In this document: positions 30,665 through 41,499 of the stretch, one piece after another
How the letters are laid out: each line of letters opens with the position of its first letter
Numbering within the stretch: the first letter of the stretch is position 1
Assembly: GCA_033557465.1 (NCBI GenBank)
Contig: CM066031.1
Span: 1,673,322,800-1,673,386,799 of the forward strand
Reading direction: 5' to 3'
DNA length: 64,000 nt
Source: Ichthyophis bannanicus
Taxonomy: Eukaryota; Chordata; Amphibia; Gymnophiona; Ichthyophiidae
Notes under the pieces: generated by a model
Databases searched by the model: none
Told to the model about the DNA's origin: nothing
What the model saw: the letters and a program-made list of their open reading frames with translations, nothing else
Position numbers and translations under genes: made by a program

Positions 30665-32329
30665 TCATTCAGTGGCTTCATGATTCTTCCTGATCTGTTT
30701 CTTGTACTGAAGCAATGGAATATCCCTTGTCACTGTCCAGCAGTAGTCTGCAAGCATTGATGGACTCCATTTACCCTGGTACCTCTTTTCCATGGTTGCA
30801 ATGTTTTGGTGAAATCGTTCTCCATGTTCATCACTTACTGCTCCGCAATTTTGTGGGAAAAAAAATCTAGATGAGAGTGTAGAAAATGTTCTGTTTCCAG
30901 CACTTGTAGACAGCAACAAGATTCTGATGCCTTCCTTGCACATCAAGTTGGGACTAACGAAAAACTTTGTCAAAGCGATGGATAAAACTAAACCTGCTCT
31001 CGGGTATCTTAGTGGTAAATTTCCTAGACTGATTGATGCCAAAGTTAAGGCAGGAGTTTTTGTTGACCCTCAGATTCATGCACTTCTTCAAGATGACAAA
31101 TTTCTTTATTTATTGCATGAAAAGGAAAAGGCTGCATGGATAGCATTTGAATCAGTGATACAAAATTTTCTTGGAAACAACAAAGCAAATAATTACCAAG
31201 AGATTGTTCAAGATCTTCTCAAGGCATACAAAAACCTTGGTTGCAAAATGTCCTTAAAGATTCATTTTTGCTTTCAGGATCCAGTGACTGACGGAGTGGC
31301 CAGTCCCTTTTGACAAAATGACAATCTCTAGCACGACTATCCCATTCACACAGGAAGCAGCAGTACTTGGTGTATCCACCCTGAAGACCAAGCAAGGGGG
31401 CGATCACTTTGAAGTCACCACAGATTGACCATAGATGTTAATCATAGTTTATACATTTCAAAAGTTGTTTCATAAAAGCTGCATGGCCAATAGGAATTGA
31501 TGGTAGCAAGTTGCCATTATGCAGCAATACAGCTTTAAGACTTGCTTTGGATGAATCAATGAAGAGCCTGCAATCATCTGCATTGTAATTGAGAGCTGCC
31601 ATTAAACCCTTTTACGTTGTTGCATGCAGCAAGATCACCTTCTTTGAAAAAGAATGACACCAAGTCTTTCTGACGGTCCCAGAAAAAAGAAATTCGAACA
31701 TCACCAGCCAGAAGATTCCACTGCTGTAGTCTGGAACCCAAAAGCTCAGCTTTATTCTTCGGGAAATCCAAATCCCTGACAAGGTCGTTCAATTCACCTT
31801 GCGTTATGAGGTGTGGCTCATTAGCAGTGACCAGAAGAAACTCTGGGTCACGTGAGGTTGACGGTTCATGACTACAAACTTCTTCCTCTTCCTCACTTGA
31901 TTCTAATGATAATGATTCTGACATTTTGGGAATCAGCAACCCTTCTCCTTGAGGCACTGGGTGTATTGCAGATGGAATGTTTGGATATTGCACAGTCCAC
32001 TTACTCTTTCTGGATATGCCTTTCTGAATTGGAGGAACCATGCAGAAGTAGCAATTGCTGACGTGATCTGTGGGCTCTCTCCAGATCACTGGAACTGCAA
32101 AAGGCATTGATTGCCTTTTTCCATTCATCCACTGCCTGAGATTTGTTACACATATATTGCAGCATATGTGTGGCACCCAGCTCTTATCCTGATCTCCTAT
32201 TCTGCAGCCAGAATATAAGTTGTAGGCTTTCTTAACCGCCACAGTCATATTCCGTTTTTGTGATGTAAAAGTTACTTCACCACAAATGTAGCAGAAATTA
32301 TCTGCATTATTAACACAAGTATGATGCAT
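30665..32329 (-). pseudogene. Conserved zinc-finger-like multi-copy protein, broken by an internal inversion
   Basis: The N-terminal 251 residues (32329-31574) form one open frame with paired cysteines (FCYICGE, HICCNICV, NCYFCMVP), which suggests zinc binding, then an acidic linker. Further minus-strand pieces follow: CRLFIDSSKASLKAVLLHN near 31550 and KYCCFLCEWDSRARD near 31355. The expected next part lies inverted on the plus strand at 30892-31268 (LHIKLGLTKNFVKAMDKT to LKIHF). The end, GAVSDEHGERFHQ to MLADYCW, is again on the minus strand near 30700-30840. I recall this family as uncharacterised, intronless and repeated in cnidarian and arthropod genomes; it may be transposon-related. 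The function is unknown to me. Confidence 0.7.
30892..31268 (+). pseudogene. Inverted middle segment of the conserved protein
   Basis: This plus-strand open segment encodes the middle of the same protein whose other parts lie on the minus strand on both sides. It begins near PALVDSNKILMPSLHIK and ends at MSLKIHF. Its order in the protein fits exactly between the flanking pieces, so a simple inversion of about 375 bp explains it. Confidence 0.72.
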
Positions 32330-32689
32330 CGCCGAATACGCTGTGATTGACCTATTGGCATAAAATAATGCAAAATCATTAATTTTTAATTTTTCTGTGA
32401 CTAATACACCTTAAGATTTATACTATCAAGTGATGCAAATTTAAATACTGATTGCATCATCTGTTTTGGACAGATATTTCTATTGGTTGCAAGTAGAGAT
32501 TACACAATCTCACACAAATGTTGCATAATACACAATTAATGGCCCCTAATGACTAATTAATAGCATATATCTTAGCAACTAGACCTAATCAGCCATTTTC
32601 ATTATGATTTCTGTGTTCAGCAGCCTTAAATTAGTTTAGAACAGCTGCTTTCGTGTCCGAAGCATTTTGGCTGTTGAACAGTGACATTC
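32330..32689. other. AT-rich spacer
   Basis: 5' flank of the conserved protein family member. No promoter motif or repeat boundary could be supported. Confidence 0.4.
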
Positions 32690-33010
32690 TCATTCTGACG
32701 GATAAGAAACTGGATGTGAGGAAAACTGACAATGTTAAAAGAGAAAAATACCAGAATGGCATTGATAATAGAAGTGTAATTTCCAAGTGATTATTCTGTG
32801 AATCACGTGGAGAGGGAGAAGGTCCTGAAATACCTAGAAAATGTAGCAGAAAGATACAGAAATATTTCCCATCATATTGGGAGCCGCAGGCCTGATTAAG
32901 ATGAACTTCCAGTCACATCTTGACAAATTACTCATATATGTTACAGCTTATAAACTCCAGAAGGAAGCTCTCTTTAGCTCAATTCAAGTACTACAGTGAA
33001 CATTAGCAGT
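32690..33010 (+). pseudogene. LINE C-terminal remnant
   Basis: Broken frames show VEREKVLKYLENVAERYRN and then ILGAAGLIKMNFQSHLDKL and LQKEALFSS, which resemble the last block of R2/R4- or Dong-like LINE proteins. It could be the end of the LINE seen at 29290-29760, split by insertion of the intervening 2.9 kb, but this is inference. Confidence 0.45.
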
Positions 33011-33014
33011 AAAT

Positions 33015-33290
33015 TTGAGACTGAGATCATACTTCACATACCTTGGCTTAGAAGCGAAGTTCATGACTCTCATGGTATGCACAAAACTAACCCTTTTGGA
33101 GAAGTTGCCCCAGAAAAGAATATTAGATAATGCTGCAAGAGGCAAAGAAAGAAATCAGGATGGCAAAAACACAAGCAAAAGAAAAAAAATGGCTAAAGAT
33201 GTGAAGCGAGGTGACAAGACTTTTTTTTTGTTGTTGTTGTTGTTAGGCATATTGGGGAGAAAAGGAAAGTCAGATGTGGAAAGCAGCTGA
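33015..33290 (+). pseudogene. CR1-like LINE linker remnant
   Basis: It starts with the repeat shared with 28960-29115, then encodes EIRMAKTQAKEKKWLKM-like pieces across frames, as in the region just before CR1 RT. A T/(TTG)n run occurs at 33221-33245. Confidence 0.5.
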
Positions 33291-33569
33291 AAGGTCCAAA
33301 GGGATACACAAAGAGCAGAGGTGGACCATGGACTAATTAACAAAGTCCTTATTCATAGCAAGTTTAATTTATTGAAAATGTACCTGACTTGGCCAAGTTT
33401 CGGCTTGGATGCCTTTGCCAGGAATCAGATTGCAATAAACAAATAATATTCAAGTTGTCGTCAATCAGTAACACAATGTTCGATTGTGCAAAAACAGCAG
33501 AAGATGCTCATTTCATAAATCAGTTTTTGCACAATTGAACGTTGTGTTACTAATTAACTTTAATATTAT

Positions 33570-34278
33570 GGGTCTGATATTCATCGGCGATGGCCAACAT
33601 GCTGCTGAACACTAAACCCAGATATTTAATGCCGGGGGCCATATCCAGCCACCAGCATTGAATATCCAAGGTTGGCTGGTGAAGCAGGAAGCTAGGCACA
33701 GGAAAGGCTGCTGCCTGGTTAACTTTCATCACCAAGGGATAACCAGGCAGCAGCTGAATATCATCGCTTACCAGTTTTCCCGGGTGCCACCCATATAACG
33801 CCCTGCTGCTAACTGGTTAGCATCAGAGTGCTGCTGAATCTTTATCTTTATTTTACACTTGATAAACCGCTTACGTCAAGACATTCAAGCGGTGTACAAA
33901 TAAAATAAAAGGCAGCACTGCAAACTACAGAAAAGAACGCCAAAAATAATAGGAAAGAAAGAAAAAGAATAGCACAAAAAACCTTATTTATTTATTTATT
34001 TACATTCTCTTATATACCGCACTATTCGGCATCAGCGCGGTTTACATGGAACAAAATGCTCAGTACAAAAACATGTATGAGTTTACAGATAACAGGGAAC
34101 AAAAAAAAACTTGGATAACAGGGGTAACTATTTACAAAACTTATAAACGATAAACAATAATCAGCAAACCAAACACAGACAAAAGACAATCAGCACAACC
34201 AACAGAGACAGACAAGGGGGTAGCAGGACCAAACTGAGCTTGCTTAGCATCATTTACATGCTTTTGAATATCAGGCCC
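33570..34278. mobile_element. TIR element, PIF/Harbinger-like MITE
   Basis: The ends are GGGTCTGATATTCA and the inverse of GGGCCTGATATTCA, with TAT on both sides as a possible 3-bp target duplication. The interior contains reversed LINE tails (AAACCGCTT near 33864 and the TATATACCGCACTATTCGG stretch near 34011) and no transposase. It lies inside the loop of the inverted-repeat locus. Confidence 0.62.
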
Positions 34279-35149
34279 TATTTATTTATTGCAGTCTGGT
34301 TCTTGGCAAATGCATCCAAACTGAAACTTGGCCAAGTCAAATGCGTTTCTAATAAATGAAAGCTATGAATAAGGACTTTGTTAATTAGTCCATGGTCCAC
34401 CTCTGCTCTTAGGGTTGCCAACTTTTTCACCGAGAAAAACCTGACACCTTAGGCTCGCCATGCTCCACCCATTCTCCTCCCCTAGTCCCACCCCTGCCCC
34501 GCCCCCAGCCCCACCCACAAAAATTACCGAGGATACGTGTAGGCTAACTTCCTTGGTCAGATAATAATTAAACTGGGAACCCCAAAATCCAAACATGAAA
34601 TGTACAACACTGGAGAAATAAAACTATAAAGTAATTTCCTCTTGCACTAAACAAAAACGCAAAGATTTTAGCAATACACACTTCCCAGACCAGACATAGT
34701 CCAGTTAATAAATTCAAAATAAAAAGTATTTTTCTACCTTCTGTTTGGGCATTTCATTTTTCAGTTGCAATTGCTCCAGTCACTTTCTTCTGGTTTCTTC
34801 GTGTCTTCTGCGAGCTATCCATTTGGCCTTTCTTCTCTTTTAGATGTTTTCCATTCTCTCTCTATATCTGCTTTAACATACTGATTGTTTTCGCTTTTGC
34901 TCTTTCCCCCAATTCTTTCCTTATTCCTTTATCATCCATTTAAATTTCACCCTTCCATTCTCAAGCCCCTCTTACTCTCCCAATACCCGACCCATCATAG
35001 ACTGTTCTACCCCACAAAATATTTTTCCCCTCTCCATTCTCATTCCCCATCCATTCTAGTCCTCCCCCAAAATCAGTTCCCTTATAGTTCTAGACCCACC
35101 CAGCATCCACTCCCTTCTAGTCCCATTCTCCCATGCCCCATATCAGCCC

Positions 35150-35590
35150 ATTTCCAGTCCTATTCCAGCTCTTCATAAGCCCATTTCCAGTGCTAGCCTT
35201 CACATCACAGGCCATTTCCAGTCCTAGCCCCCGCCCCCCAATCACAGCCCATCACAGCCTATTTCCAGTCCTAGGCCCCCCACCATCACAGCCCATTTGC
35301 AGTCCTAGCCCCTTCCCCCACCATCACAGCCCATTTGCAGTCCTAGCCCCCCTAATCACAGCCTATTTTCAGTCCAAGTTCCCCCTCCCTCCACCATAGC
35401 CCATTTCCAGTCCAAATCCCCCCCCCCCCCCCTAGTCCTTTTCCAGTCCAGGTCCCCCCCCATAGTCCTTTTCCAGTCCAGGTCCCCCCCCCATCACAAC
35501 CCATTTCCAGTCCAGGTCCCCCCCCCCCCCATAGCCCTTTTCCAGTACAGGTCCCCCATAGCCCTTTTCCAGTACAGGTCCCCCCTCCCC
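35150..35590. repeat. C-rich minisatellite in hAT element 1
   Basis: Irregular units of about 30-45 bases contain CCATTTCCAGTCC with variable C runs. Similar units occur in hAT element 2 at 37440-38260. Translated frames here are low-complexity artefacts. Confidence 0.85.
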
Positions 35591-35599
35591 CCCCCCCAT

Positions 35600-35845
35600 G
35601 CAGCTGCTGCTCCTTACTGAGCAGCAGCTGCAATAAAGTTAATTTAAAAGTAAGGAAACCTGTGAGAAACCCTCCGCTCCTATGAAACTCCTGCAGGGTC
35701 CCTGGCTGAAAAGGAAGTGACATCAGAGGGGCGGGCACTGCAGAAGGAGTTTCATAGGGCCGGAAGGCCCCTCACAGGATTCCTTACTTTTAAATTAACT
35801 TTATTGCAGCCACTGCTCTGTAAGAAGCAGCAGCAGCGGCTGCAA
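35600..35845. repeat. Long palindrome in hAT element 1
   Basis: The left arm (GCAGCTGCTGCTCCTTAC, then TTAATTTAAAAGTAAGGAA and CTATGAAACTCCTGCAG) pairs with the right arm (CTGCAGAAGGAGTTTCATAG, then TTCCTTACTTTTAAATTAA, then GTAAGAAGCAGCAGC). The centre is near 35722. It would form a strong cruciform or RNA hairpin. Confidence 0.82.
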
Positions 35846-36032
35846 GGGGGGGCCAGGACTGTGATCGCAAGCGCAAAGTCGGTTTTCTGCTCTGGCCGCT
35901 TCGATCTCGCAGCCAGAGCAAAAAAACCGCTTTTCAATGGCCGGTTTCGGTTCTCTGCCGGCAGCCGGTCCGACCACAGGAAAACAGGCCAGGCCGGCTG
36001 AAAACCGGCTGGTTGGCAACCCTATCTGCTCT

Positions 36033-36240
36033 GTGTATCCCTTTGGACCTTTCAGCAGCCTTCAGTACCATAGATTTTGATATTGATAGAGAGATTAGCA
36101 GGCCATGTTGTCAGAGGTAAAGTTCTGGAATGTTTTTCTTTTAATTTAAAAGAGGGAGATCACAATGTGTATGTTGGAAGTTATGTTCTTAAATGCTTTC
36201 TTGACTTGTTAGGAATTGTAAGCTATCTCTAAATGAAATA
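36033..36240 (+). pseudogene. LINE reverse transcriptase fragment
   Basis: A plus-strand frame encodes LDLSAAFSTIDFDI, the conserved aspartate-containing RT motif A of L2-like LINEs, followed by degenerate sequence. It is a short dead fragment next to hAT element 1. Confidence 0.6.
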
Positions 36241-36587
36241 AAGAGTTAAAGTGCTCCAAAAAGAATTTAAACACTGTGAACTCTGGAGAAAATCAGGGGA
36301 GTTTGAGGGTAACCCATACTATGTATCTCTCCTCCCTAAGCCATTATGTCTGGGTAAGGAAGATAGAAGGGCCTCAGTACCGCAGGGATGGCTACACTTG
36401 TGGAATATGTTTAACCGCTGTAGTTCCACTTCCTTCTCGCCCTTGCTGTCATTCATTGGCCACCAAAACATGTTTTAACAATTTTTAAATGCATTTAAAA
36501 GAGTCATAAACCACTTAACTGCTATACTTCCCAAACCACAGAATGTGTATCACTGCTAGATCTCCAGTTGACTCATGGAGTTGAACT
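36241..36587. other. Unassigned spacer
   Basis: No gene is supported. Two short overlapping open frames lack recognisable motifs. Confidence 0.4.
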
Positions 36588-37439
36588 GTATAGACCAGTG
36601 ATGGCTAACCTTTTTGAGCCCGAGTGCCCAAACTGCCGCACAAAACCAAAGAATTTCCTCAAAGTGCCAGCACGTCATTTGCATAAGTGGTCTTATTTGC
36701 ATAAATATTTGCATAATGTTACCATACACTAACTTTTAGTAAACATGTCTCTTAATGAGTGTATGGATAAAGAAAGACTAAAAGATTTCTACATTACTAT
36801 AATCCAGTGCCAACCGCCAGGCACATTAGGAACTACTACAAACGCTGCCCATTTAGAACTCATAGCAAACCCGCCGTATCCTGACAGCATTACCAGGACT
36901 CACAAAGCACCATACCCTACCTATCAAAAGGCAACACTGCAAATATTAAACCAATACATTTCAGTGAATACTGGGGAAAGAGAACAAGTGGCAACGTCAA
37001 ATAGGAATTTCCTCTTGTACCAAACAAAGCGCAGATGTTAATGATGCACATTTCCCAGAGCTGACATATTCCAGTTAATAAATTCAAAATAAAGAGATAT
37101 CTTTCTACCTTTTGTGCATTTTTTTTCAGTTGCAATTGGTCCAGTCATTTTCTTCTGGTTTCTTCATGTTTTCTGCTAACTCTCCATCGTCTGCTGTCCA
37201 TTTGTCCTTTCTTCTCTCTTCTAGTTTTTTTTTCCATTCTCTCTCTCTCTACATCTGCTTTAACATACTAATCTTTCTCCTTTTGCTCTTTCCTCATTCC
37301 TATTTCATCCACACAAATTTTACCCCTCCATCCTCAATCCCCAATTACTCTCCCAATACCTGGCCAATTGTAGATTTTTCATCCCTCCTACACAAAATAT
37401 TTTTCCCCTCTACATTTTACTCTCCCAGCCCCATCCCAT

Positions 37440-38260
37440 TCTAATCCTCCCCCAACATCAGCTCCCTTCTAGTTCCAGTCTCACCCAGCATCCATTCCCT
37501 TCTTCAAGCCCCCCACTTCCCCTCAGCCCATTTCCATTCCAAGCCCCGTCCCCATCAGCTATTTGCAGTTCAAGCCCCCCACTTCCCCTCAGCCCATTTC
37601 CATTCCAAGCCCCATCCCCAACAGCTATTTGCAGTTCAAGCCCCCTTCCACTCAGCGCATTTCCAGTCCTAGCAACCCCCCCAACCCATTACCAGTCCTA
37701 GCCCCCCATAGCCCACTCCCAGTCCTAATCCCACCAGCCCATTTCCAGTCCTAACCTCCCCATCAGCCCACTCCCAGTCCTAATCCCCCCGCACTCCATT
37801 TTTAGTTTAAGCCCCCCCAGCGCCTATCACCACTCCTAACCCCCCCAGCGCCCATCACCACTCCTACCCCCCCCCCAGCCCAGCGCCCATCACCACTCCT
37901 AACCCCCCCAGCCAGCCCAGTGCCCATCACCACTCCTAACCCCCCAGCCAGCCCAGTGTCCATCACCACTCCTAACCCCCCCAGCCCAGTGCCCATCACT
38001 ACTCCTAACCCCAACCCCCCCCCCACCCCATCACTACTCCTAACACCCCCCAGCCCAGCCCATCACCACTCCTAACCCCCCCCAGCCCAGCCCAGCCCAT
38101 CACCACTCCTAACCCCCCCCAGCCCAGCACCACTCCTAACCCCCCTCCAGCCCATCACCACTCCTAACCCCCCCAGCCCAGCCCATCACCACTCCTAACC
38201 CCAGCCCAGCCCAGCCCAGCCCATCACCACTCCTAACCCCCACCTCCCCCAGCCCAGCCC
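37440..38260. repeat. C-rich minisatellite in hAT element 2
   Basis: Left part: units with CCCATTTCCATTCCAAG. Right part (from about 37815): many units of the form CATCACCACTCCTAAC with CCCCAGCCCAG spacers. Glycine-rich minus-strand frames over it are artefacts. Confidence 0.88.
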
Positions 38261-38286
38261 AGGGAAAATTAAAAAAAAAAAGAAAA

Positions 38287-38673
38287 CCTGTCTGCTGCCG
38301 CTGACGGGGCCGCCGCGGCAGAATCGAGCGTGCCGCGGGGCCCCCCTGTACCCACCCGGCAGAGCCTGCCCTCCCCATAGCAGCTCTCTCTTTGGAGCTG
38401 CAGTCAGACGCGCCGGCTTGCAGAGCGCGAGGGAAGAGTTCCCTCGCTGCTCTGTTAAGCCCGCGGTGGCTGATGGGAAGTTCCCATCAGCCCCCGCGGG
38501 CTTAACAGAGTCGCGAAAGGGAAACTCTTCCCTTCGCGCTCTGCAAGCCGGCGCGTCTGACTGTAGCTCCAAAGAGAGAGCTGCTACGGGGAGGGCAGGA
38601 TCTGCCGGGTACAGGGGGGCCCCGCGGCACGCTCGATTCTGCCGCGGCGGCCCCGACAGCGGCAGCAGACAGG
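38287..38673. repeat. 387-bp GC-rich palindrome in hAT element 2
   Basis: The arms of about 193 bp pair almost completely around a centre at 38480 (TGATGGGAAGTTCCCATCA). Matching words include CCTGTCTGCTGCCGCT with AGCGGCAGCAGACAGG and GAATCGAGCGTGCCGCGGGG with its complement. A few differences between the arms show it is not a recent exact copy. Confidence 0.88.
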
Positions 38674-38781
38674 GTTGTTGTTTTTTTTTTTCGATTGCGG
38701 ACCTTCCCGCGTGCCAGCTGCAAGGCCTTCGCGTGCCACAGCTGGCACGCGTGCCATAGGTTCGCCATCGCTGGTATAGAC

Positions 38782-39190
38782 CAATCCTGACGCAGCCCCG
38801 AGAATGATATGAGACTCTTGATTCTGCTGTTTTCAAACTCACTGTGTGTAGTAACACCAGGCCCTGCTAGTTAGCCAAAACTTGCTGTTTGGATTGTCTT
38901 CTTTACAATTATTAGACATTTGAGAGTCTTTACTTGAGGTTGGGGTTTTTTTGTTTCTGTAGACCACACTTTATTCATGATTGAAAAGCACCTTTCACTT
39001 GGAGCATTGGAAGTTGGAACCTGGCAAACAAAAAAAATTCTGTATCCTAGCTACTGCTCCCACCTTCTCCAGCTCCCTATTGGCTGGCTGTATCTGCTGC
39101 AGCCTATTAGCTGGCTTTGTCTGACTGATGGTTGCCTAGGCCCTGGGAAGAAGCAGAGCCAGATTTGTCAGATGTGCAGAGGACTCGAGT
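38782..39190. other. Unassigned spacer
   Basis: No gene is supported; AT-rich with a short T-run at 38945-38952. Confidence 0.35.
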
Positions 39191-39940
39191 TTAGGATTGC
39201 CAACCATCTAAATTAGTTTAGGATTGTACAACTTTGTAAAGTAGCTGTCTTAGTCAGAATGATGTCTGGGTACTTTTTTTTTTTTTTTAGTTTATCTCTA
39301 CAGCTCGCCAGTGCTCCCCCCTCACTGTACAGAGTAAGTGGTAGGTTCCAGCCAATTGAAAGGCTGCATTGATCATTCACAGGAAGAGGGGGCTGATTTT
39401 CTGCACAGGGTCTGGGAAAGGCAGTGGAATAAGTGGGTTCCTTGGTAGGGGTGAGTGGGGTTGCTGAGAAAGGGTAGAACTGTAAGAGGAATTGTGTTAA
39501 AGTATGAGGGGGCTATTGCAGACTGAGAAAAAGAATTGATAGCAAAAGCAAGAACTGGGGGCATTGAAGTAGAGGAGTGCAGAAGCAGCACAGCACCAGT
39601 AGACAATCAGAAACAGAATCTGTCTGTCTGAAAAGTCCTAGTGTCCATGTGAATACCTGATTTTTGGGGAGGGAGGATGAAAGCTTGTGCATGGTGTGTG
39701 ACTAAAGTACAACAGAGTGCATGCATGTGTATATGTTTCTGTGTCTCTGATGCATATAGTCTTATATAAATAGCGTTTCCCTTTGAAAATTTCAGCTGGA
39801 GTGGAGAAGTCCGCTGGTACAAATGTGGAGGAGTGGGACATGTGTTTTAAAATAGGGGACATTTAGGCGTCCCAAACGATTCTAGGGACAAATCCTTAAA
39901 ATACAGGACTGTCCCGTGTAATACGGGATGGTTGGTCACT
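39191..39940. repeat. Possible old hAT-like remnant
   Basis: GGATTGCCAACCATC at the left and GGGATGGTTGGTCAC at the right are partly inverse to each other and resemble common hAT ends. A T-run lies at 39273-39288. No target duplication could be fixed and no gene is present. Confidence 0.35.
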
Positions 39941-39959
39941 TTACATGAGGCCTATGTCC

Positions 39960-40420
39960 CCTCAAGTGTCAATAAGGCAGCTACTGGTTAAACCTACTGA
40001 GGCATTAATGATTTTGGTAGATGGGATTGATAAATTCCTTGCAGTGCAGAATCAAATTGCTGCTACAGTAAAAACATGATTTATGCTCTCTGGAATATGA
40101 GTTATTTGAACCTCTGTCCAATTAAAATAAATTAATATATATGGTTCATACAGTTGCTATGTCTCATTTAGATTATTGTAACTCTCTGAATGTGTGCCTT
40201 CCACAGAAATGGATGCAAGTTCAAAATTCAGCTGCACGTATAATCACTGTATCTAAATTGCATGAGCTTATTCACTTAGTATTGTATTTTCTAGATTGGC
40301 TTTCTGTGAAACAGGATTGATTTTAAATTTTTATTTATTTGTGTGTTCTATATACAGCTATATTAGGTAATCATAGCGGTTTACAATTAAAATAACCGAT
40401 ACATTAAACATTGTAACAAT
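39960..40420 (+). pseudogene. L2-like LINE fragment, RT C-terminal region
   Basis: Plus-strand frames show SHLDYCNSLNVCLPQ, MQVQNSAARIIT and LDWLSVKQ, which form the conserved thumb region of L2-like reverse transcriptases. A reversed LINE tail (AGCGGTTTACAATT) follows at 40374-40390. Confidence 0.65.
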
Positions 40421-41045
40421 AAATGGTGCAATAACAGGCAATCAAGAACGTACATGATTCAAGACAGTTTTAACTTATATACAGCATATTTACAGTTCTG
40501 TTGATTGATGTCAGTACAAGACGGGTGATTTATTGGCCAGTTTAATTGGTCGGATAGCCTAGTGGCGAGGAGGGGAGAAAATTATGTTGGGTCAGTGAGA
40601 GTAAAATTCTTCGATATATAAAATTTTAGGTGATAAAGCTTTGCTGTTACTTTGCAGTTAAATTCATAAATATGTTCCAAGTCACATTCTTATTTTCATT
40701 GCTATTAACATTGCTTAGGCTGTCAGATGATTTGAAGTTTATGGCAACAAGGCAATGAACATTTTCATATGCTGATCCATTTGTGAAATACCTGCTTTTT
40801 GCCTTAAATTACTGAGCAAACCACTTTCTATAAACACTAAGACGTCACTTTTTGCTGTGCCTTTTTATGTATGAGGGATTCAAATTGGACTAACTTTTTA
40901 TTTATTTTTATTATTGAAAATTTGTTATTGTAATTATATGGAGGTTATTTTAGAAGCATCCCTATATCTAAATAGCAGCATTTACACATGTAAATGTCAT
41001 TTTAGAAGACAGGTTATTTAAATGTGGGGATGCTTACCACATTTA
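40421..41045. other. AT-rich spacer
   Basis: No feature could be supported. Confidence 0.35.
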
Positions 41046-41131
41046 GGAGCCTCTTTTTGTAAAGGGCTGTGGACACTTAACATATATTAACTTCATTAAC
41101 ATGCATTAAAACCTTTAGTAAATGGGTCCCC
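41046..41131. mobile_element. 86-bp MITE, PIF/Harbinger-like
   Basis: The ends GGAGCCTCTTTTTGTAAAGG and the inverse of GGGGACCCATTTACTAAAGG are flanked by TTA on both sides, the usual PIF/Harbinger target duplication. The interior has ATTAAC and ATGCATTAA words. The right end resembles the ends of the 4.3 kb TIR element. Confidence 0.65.
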
Positions 41132-41499
41132 TTAGATTTTCCAGAGGCTTGGAGACAGAATACTTAGGACAGCCCTACAATATCAACATGCATTCTGCAT
41201 CATACAAAGGAAGTCCCCGTGGATTAGAAAAATAAAGGTAGACTTTGGTATTCACATGGGTGCCTTGGAGCAGTTACATGTAAATTGCTTGTTTGAAGGC
41301 ACAGCTGTAATGACTAAGGTCTGGGCCACCCCTTCAATAACCTTGATCTCTCCAATGACCACATAGGACATATGATTCTCCCCCCCTCCCCAAGCATCCA
41401 GTTGCCCCCCAACCACAACCTCCCCCCCCCGCATAAAGACTCCTCTTCTGATCCCCCCAGCAAAAGCAGAGCCTTGCACACTCAGCCAGGGTATGTTCC
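41132..41499. other. Spacer
   Basis: No gene is supported. C-rich runs occur at 41380-41430. Confidence 0.35.

Larger units (their letters stand above)
34410..36024. mobile_element. Non-autonomous hAT element 1
   Basis: A 13-bp terminal inverted repeat, TAGGGTTGCCAAC, is perfect at both ends. It is flanked by the 8-bp duplication TCTGCTCT (34402-34409 and 36025-36032), the hallmark of hAT transposition. It has no transposase. Inside are a C-rich minisatellite built on CCCATTTCCAGTCCTAG (35150-35590) and a 246-bp palindrome (35600-35845). It splits the right arm of the inverted-repeat locus, so it is younger than that locus. Confidence 0.9.
33287..36060. repeat. Penelope-like inverted repeat locus
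   Basis: The left arm, about 33287-33440, is the inverse complement of 34290-34409 plus 36025-36060; the right arm is split by a hAT element. Shared words include GGTCCAAAGGGATACACA, GGACCATGGACTAATTAACA and ACTTGGCCAAGTTTC. The part with TTGGCAAATGCATCC and GAAACTTGGCCAAG resembles Penelope pseudo-LTRs, which often sit in inverted pairs. A smaller inverted pair (GTAACACAATGTTCGATTG and its complement) lies inside at 33466-33551. No protein is encoded. Confidence 0.6.
36596..38773. mobile_element. Non-autonomous hAT element 2
   Basis: The ends are CAGTGATGGCTAACC and the inverse of CAGCGATGGCGAACC. They are flanked by the 8-bp duplication GTATAGAC (36588-36595 and 38774-38781). There is no transposase. 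The interior from about 36940 to 38260 resembles that of hAT element 1 (shared CCAGTTAATAAATTCAAAAT and TTTCAGTTGCAATTG), and both then carry a C-rich minisatellite and a long palindrome near the right end. The terminal repeats differ between the two. Confidence 0.9.

Noticed and set aside
35352..35738. Glycine-rich 128-residue frame on the minus strand
   Set aside because: It is produced by C-runs of a minisatellite in a hAT element.
38195..38857. 220-residue frame on the minus strand
   Set aside because: It runs through a 387-bp palindrome, and matching frames occur on both strands as expected from the inverted arms.
39191..39940. A defined hAT element
   Set aside because: The ends are only partly inverse and no 8-bp duplication could be fixed, so it is listed only as a possible remnant.
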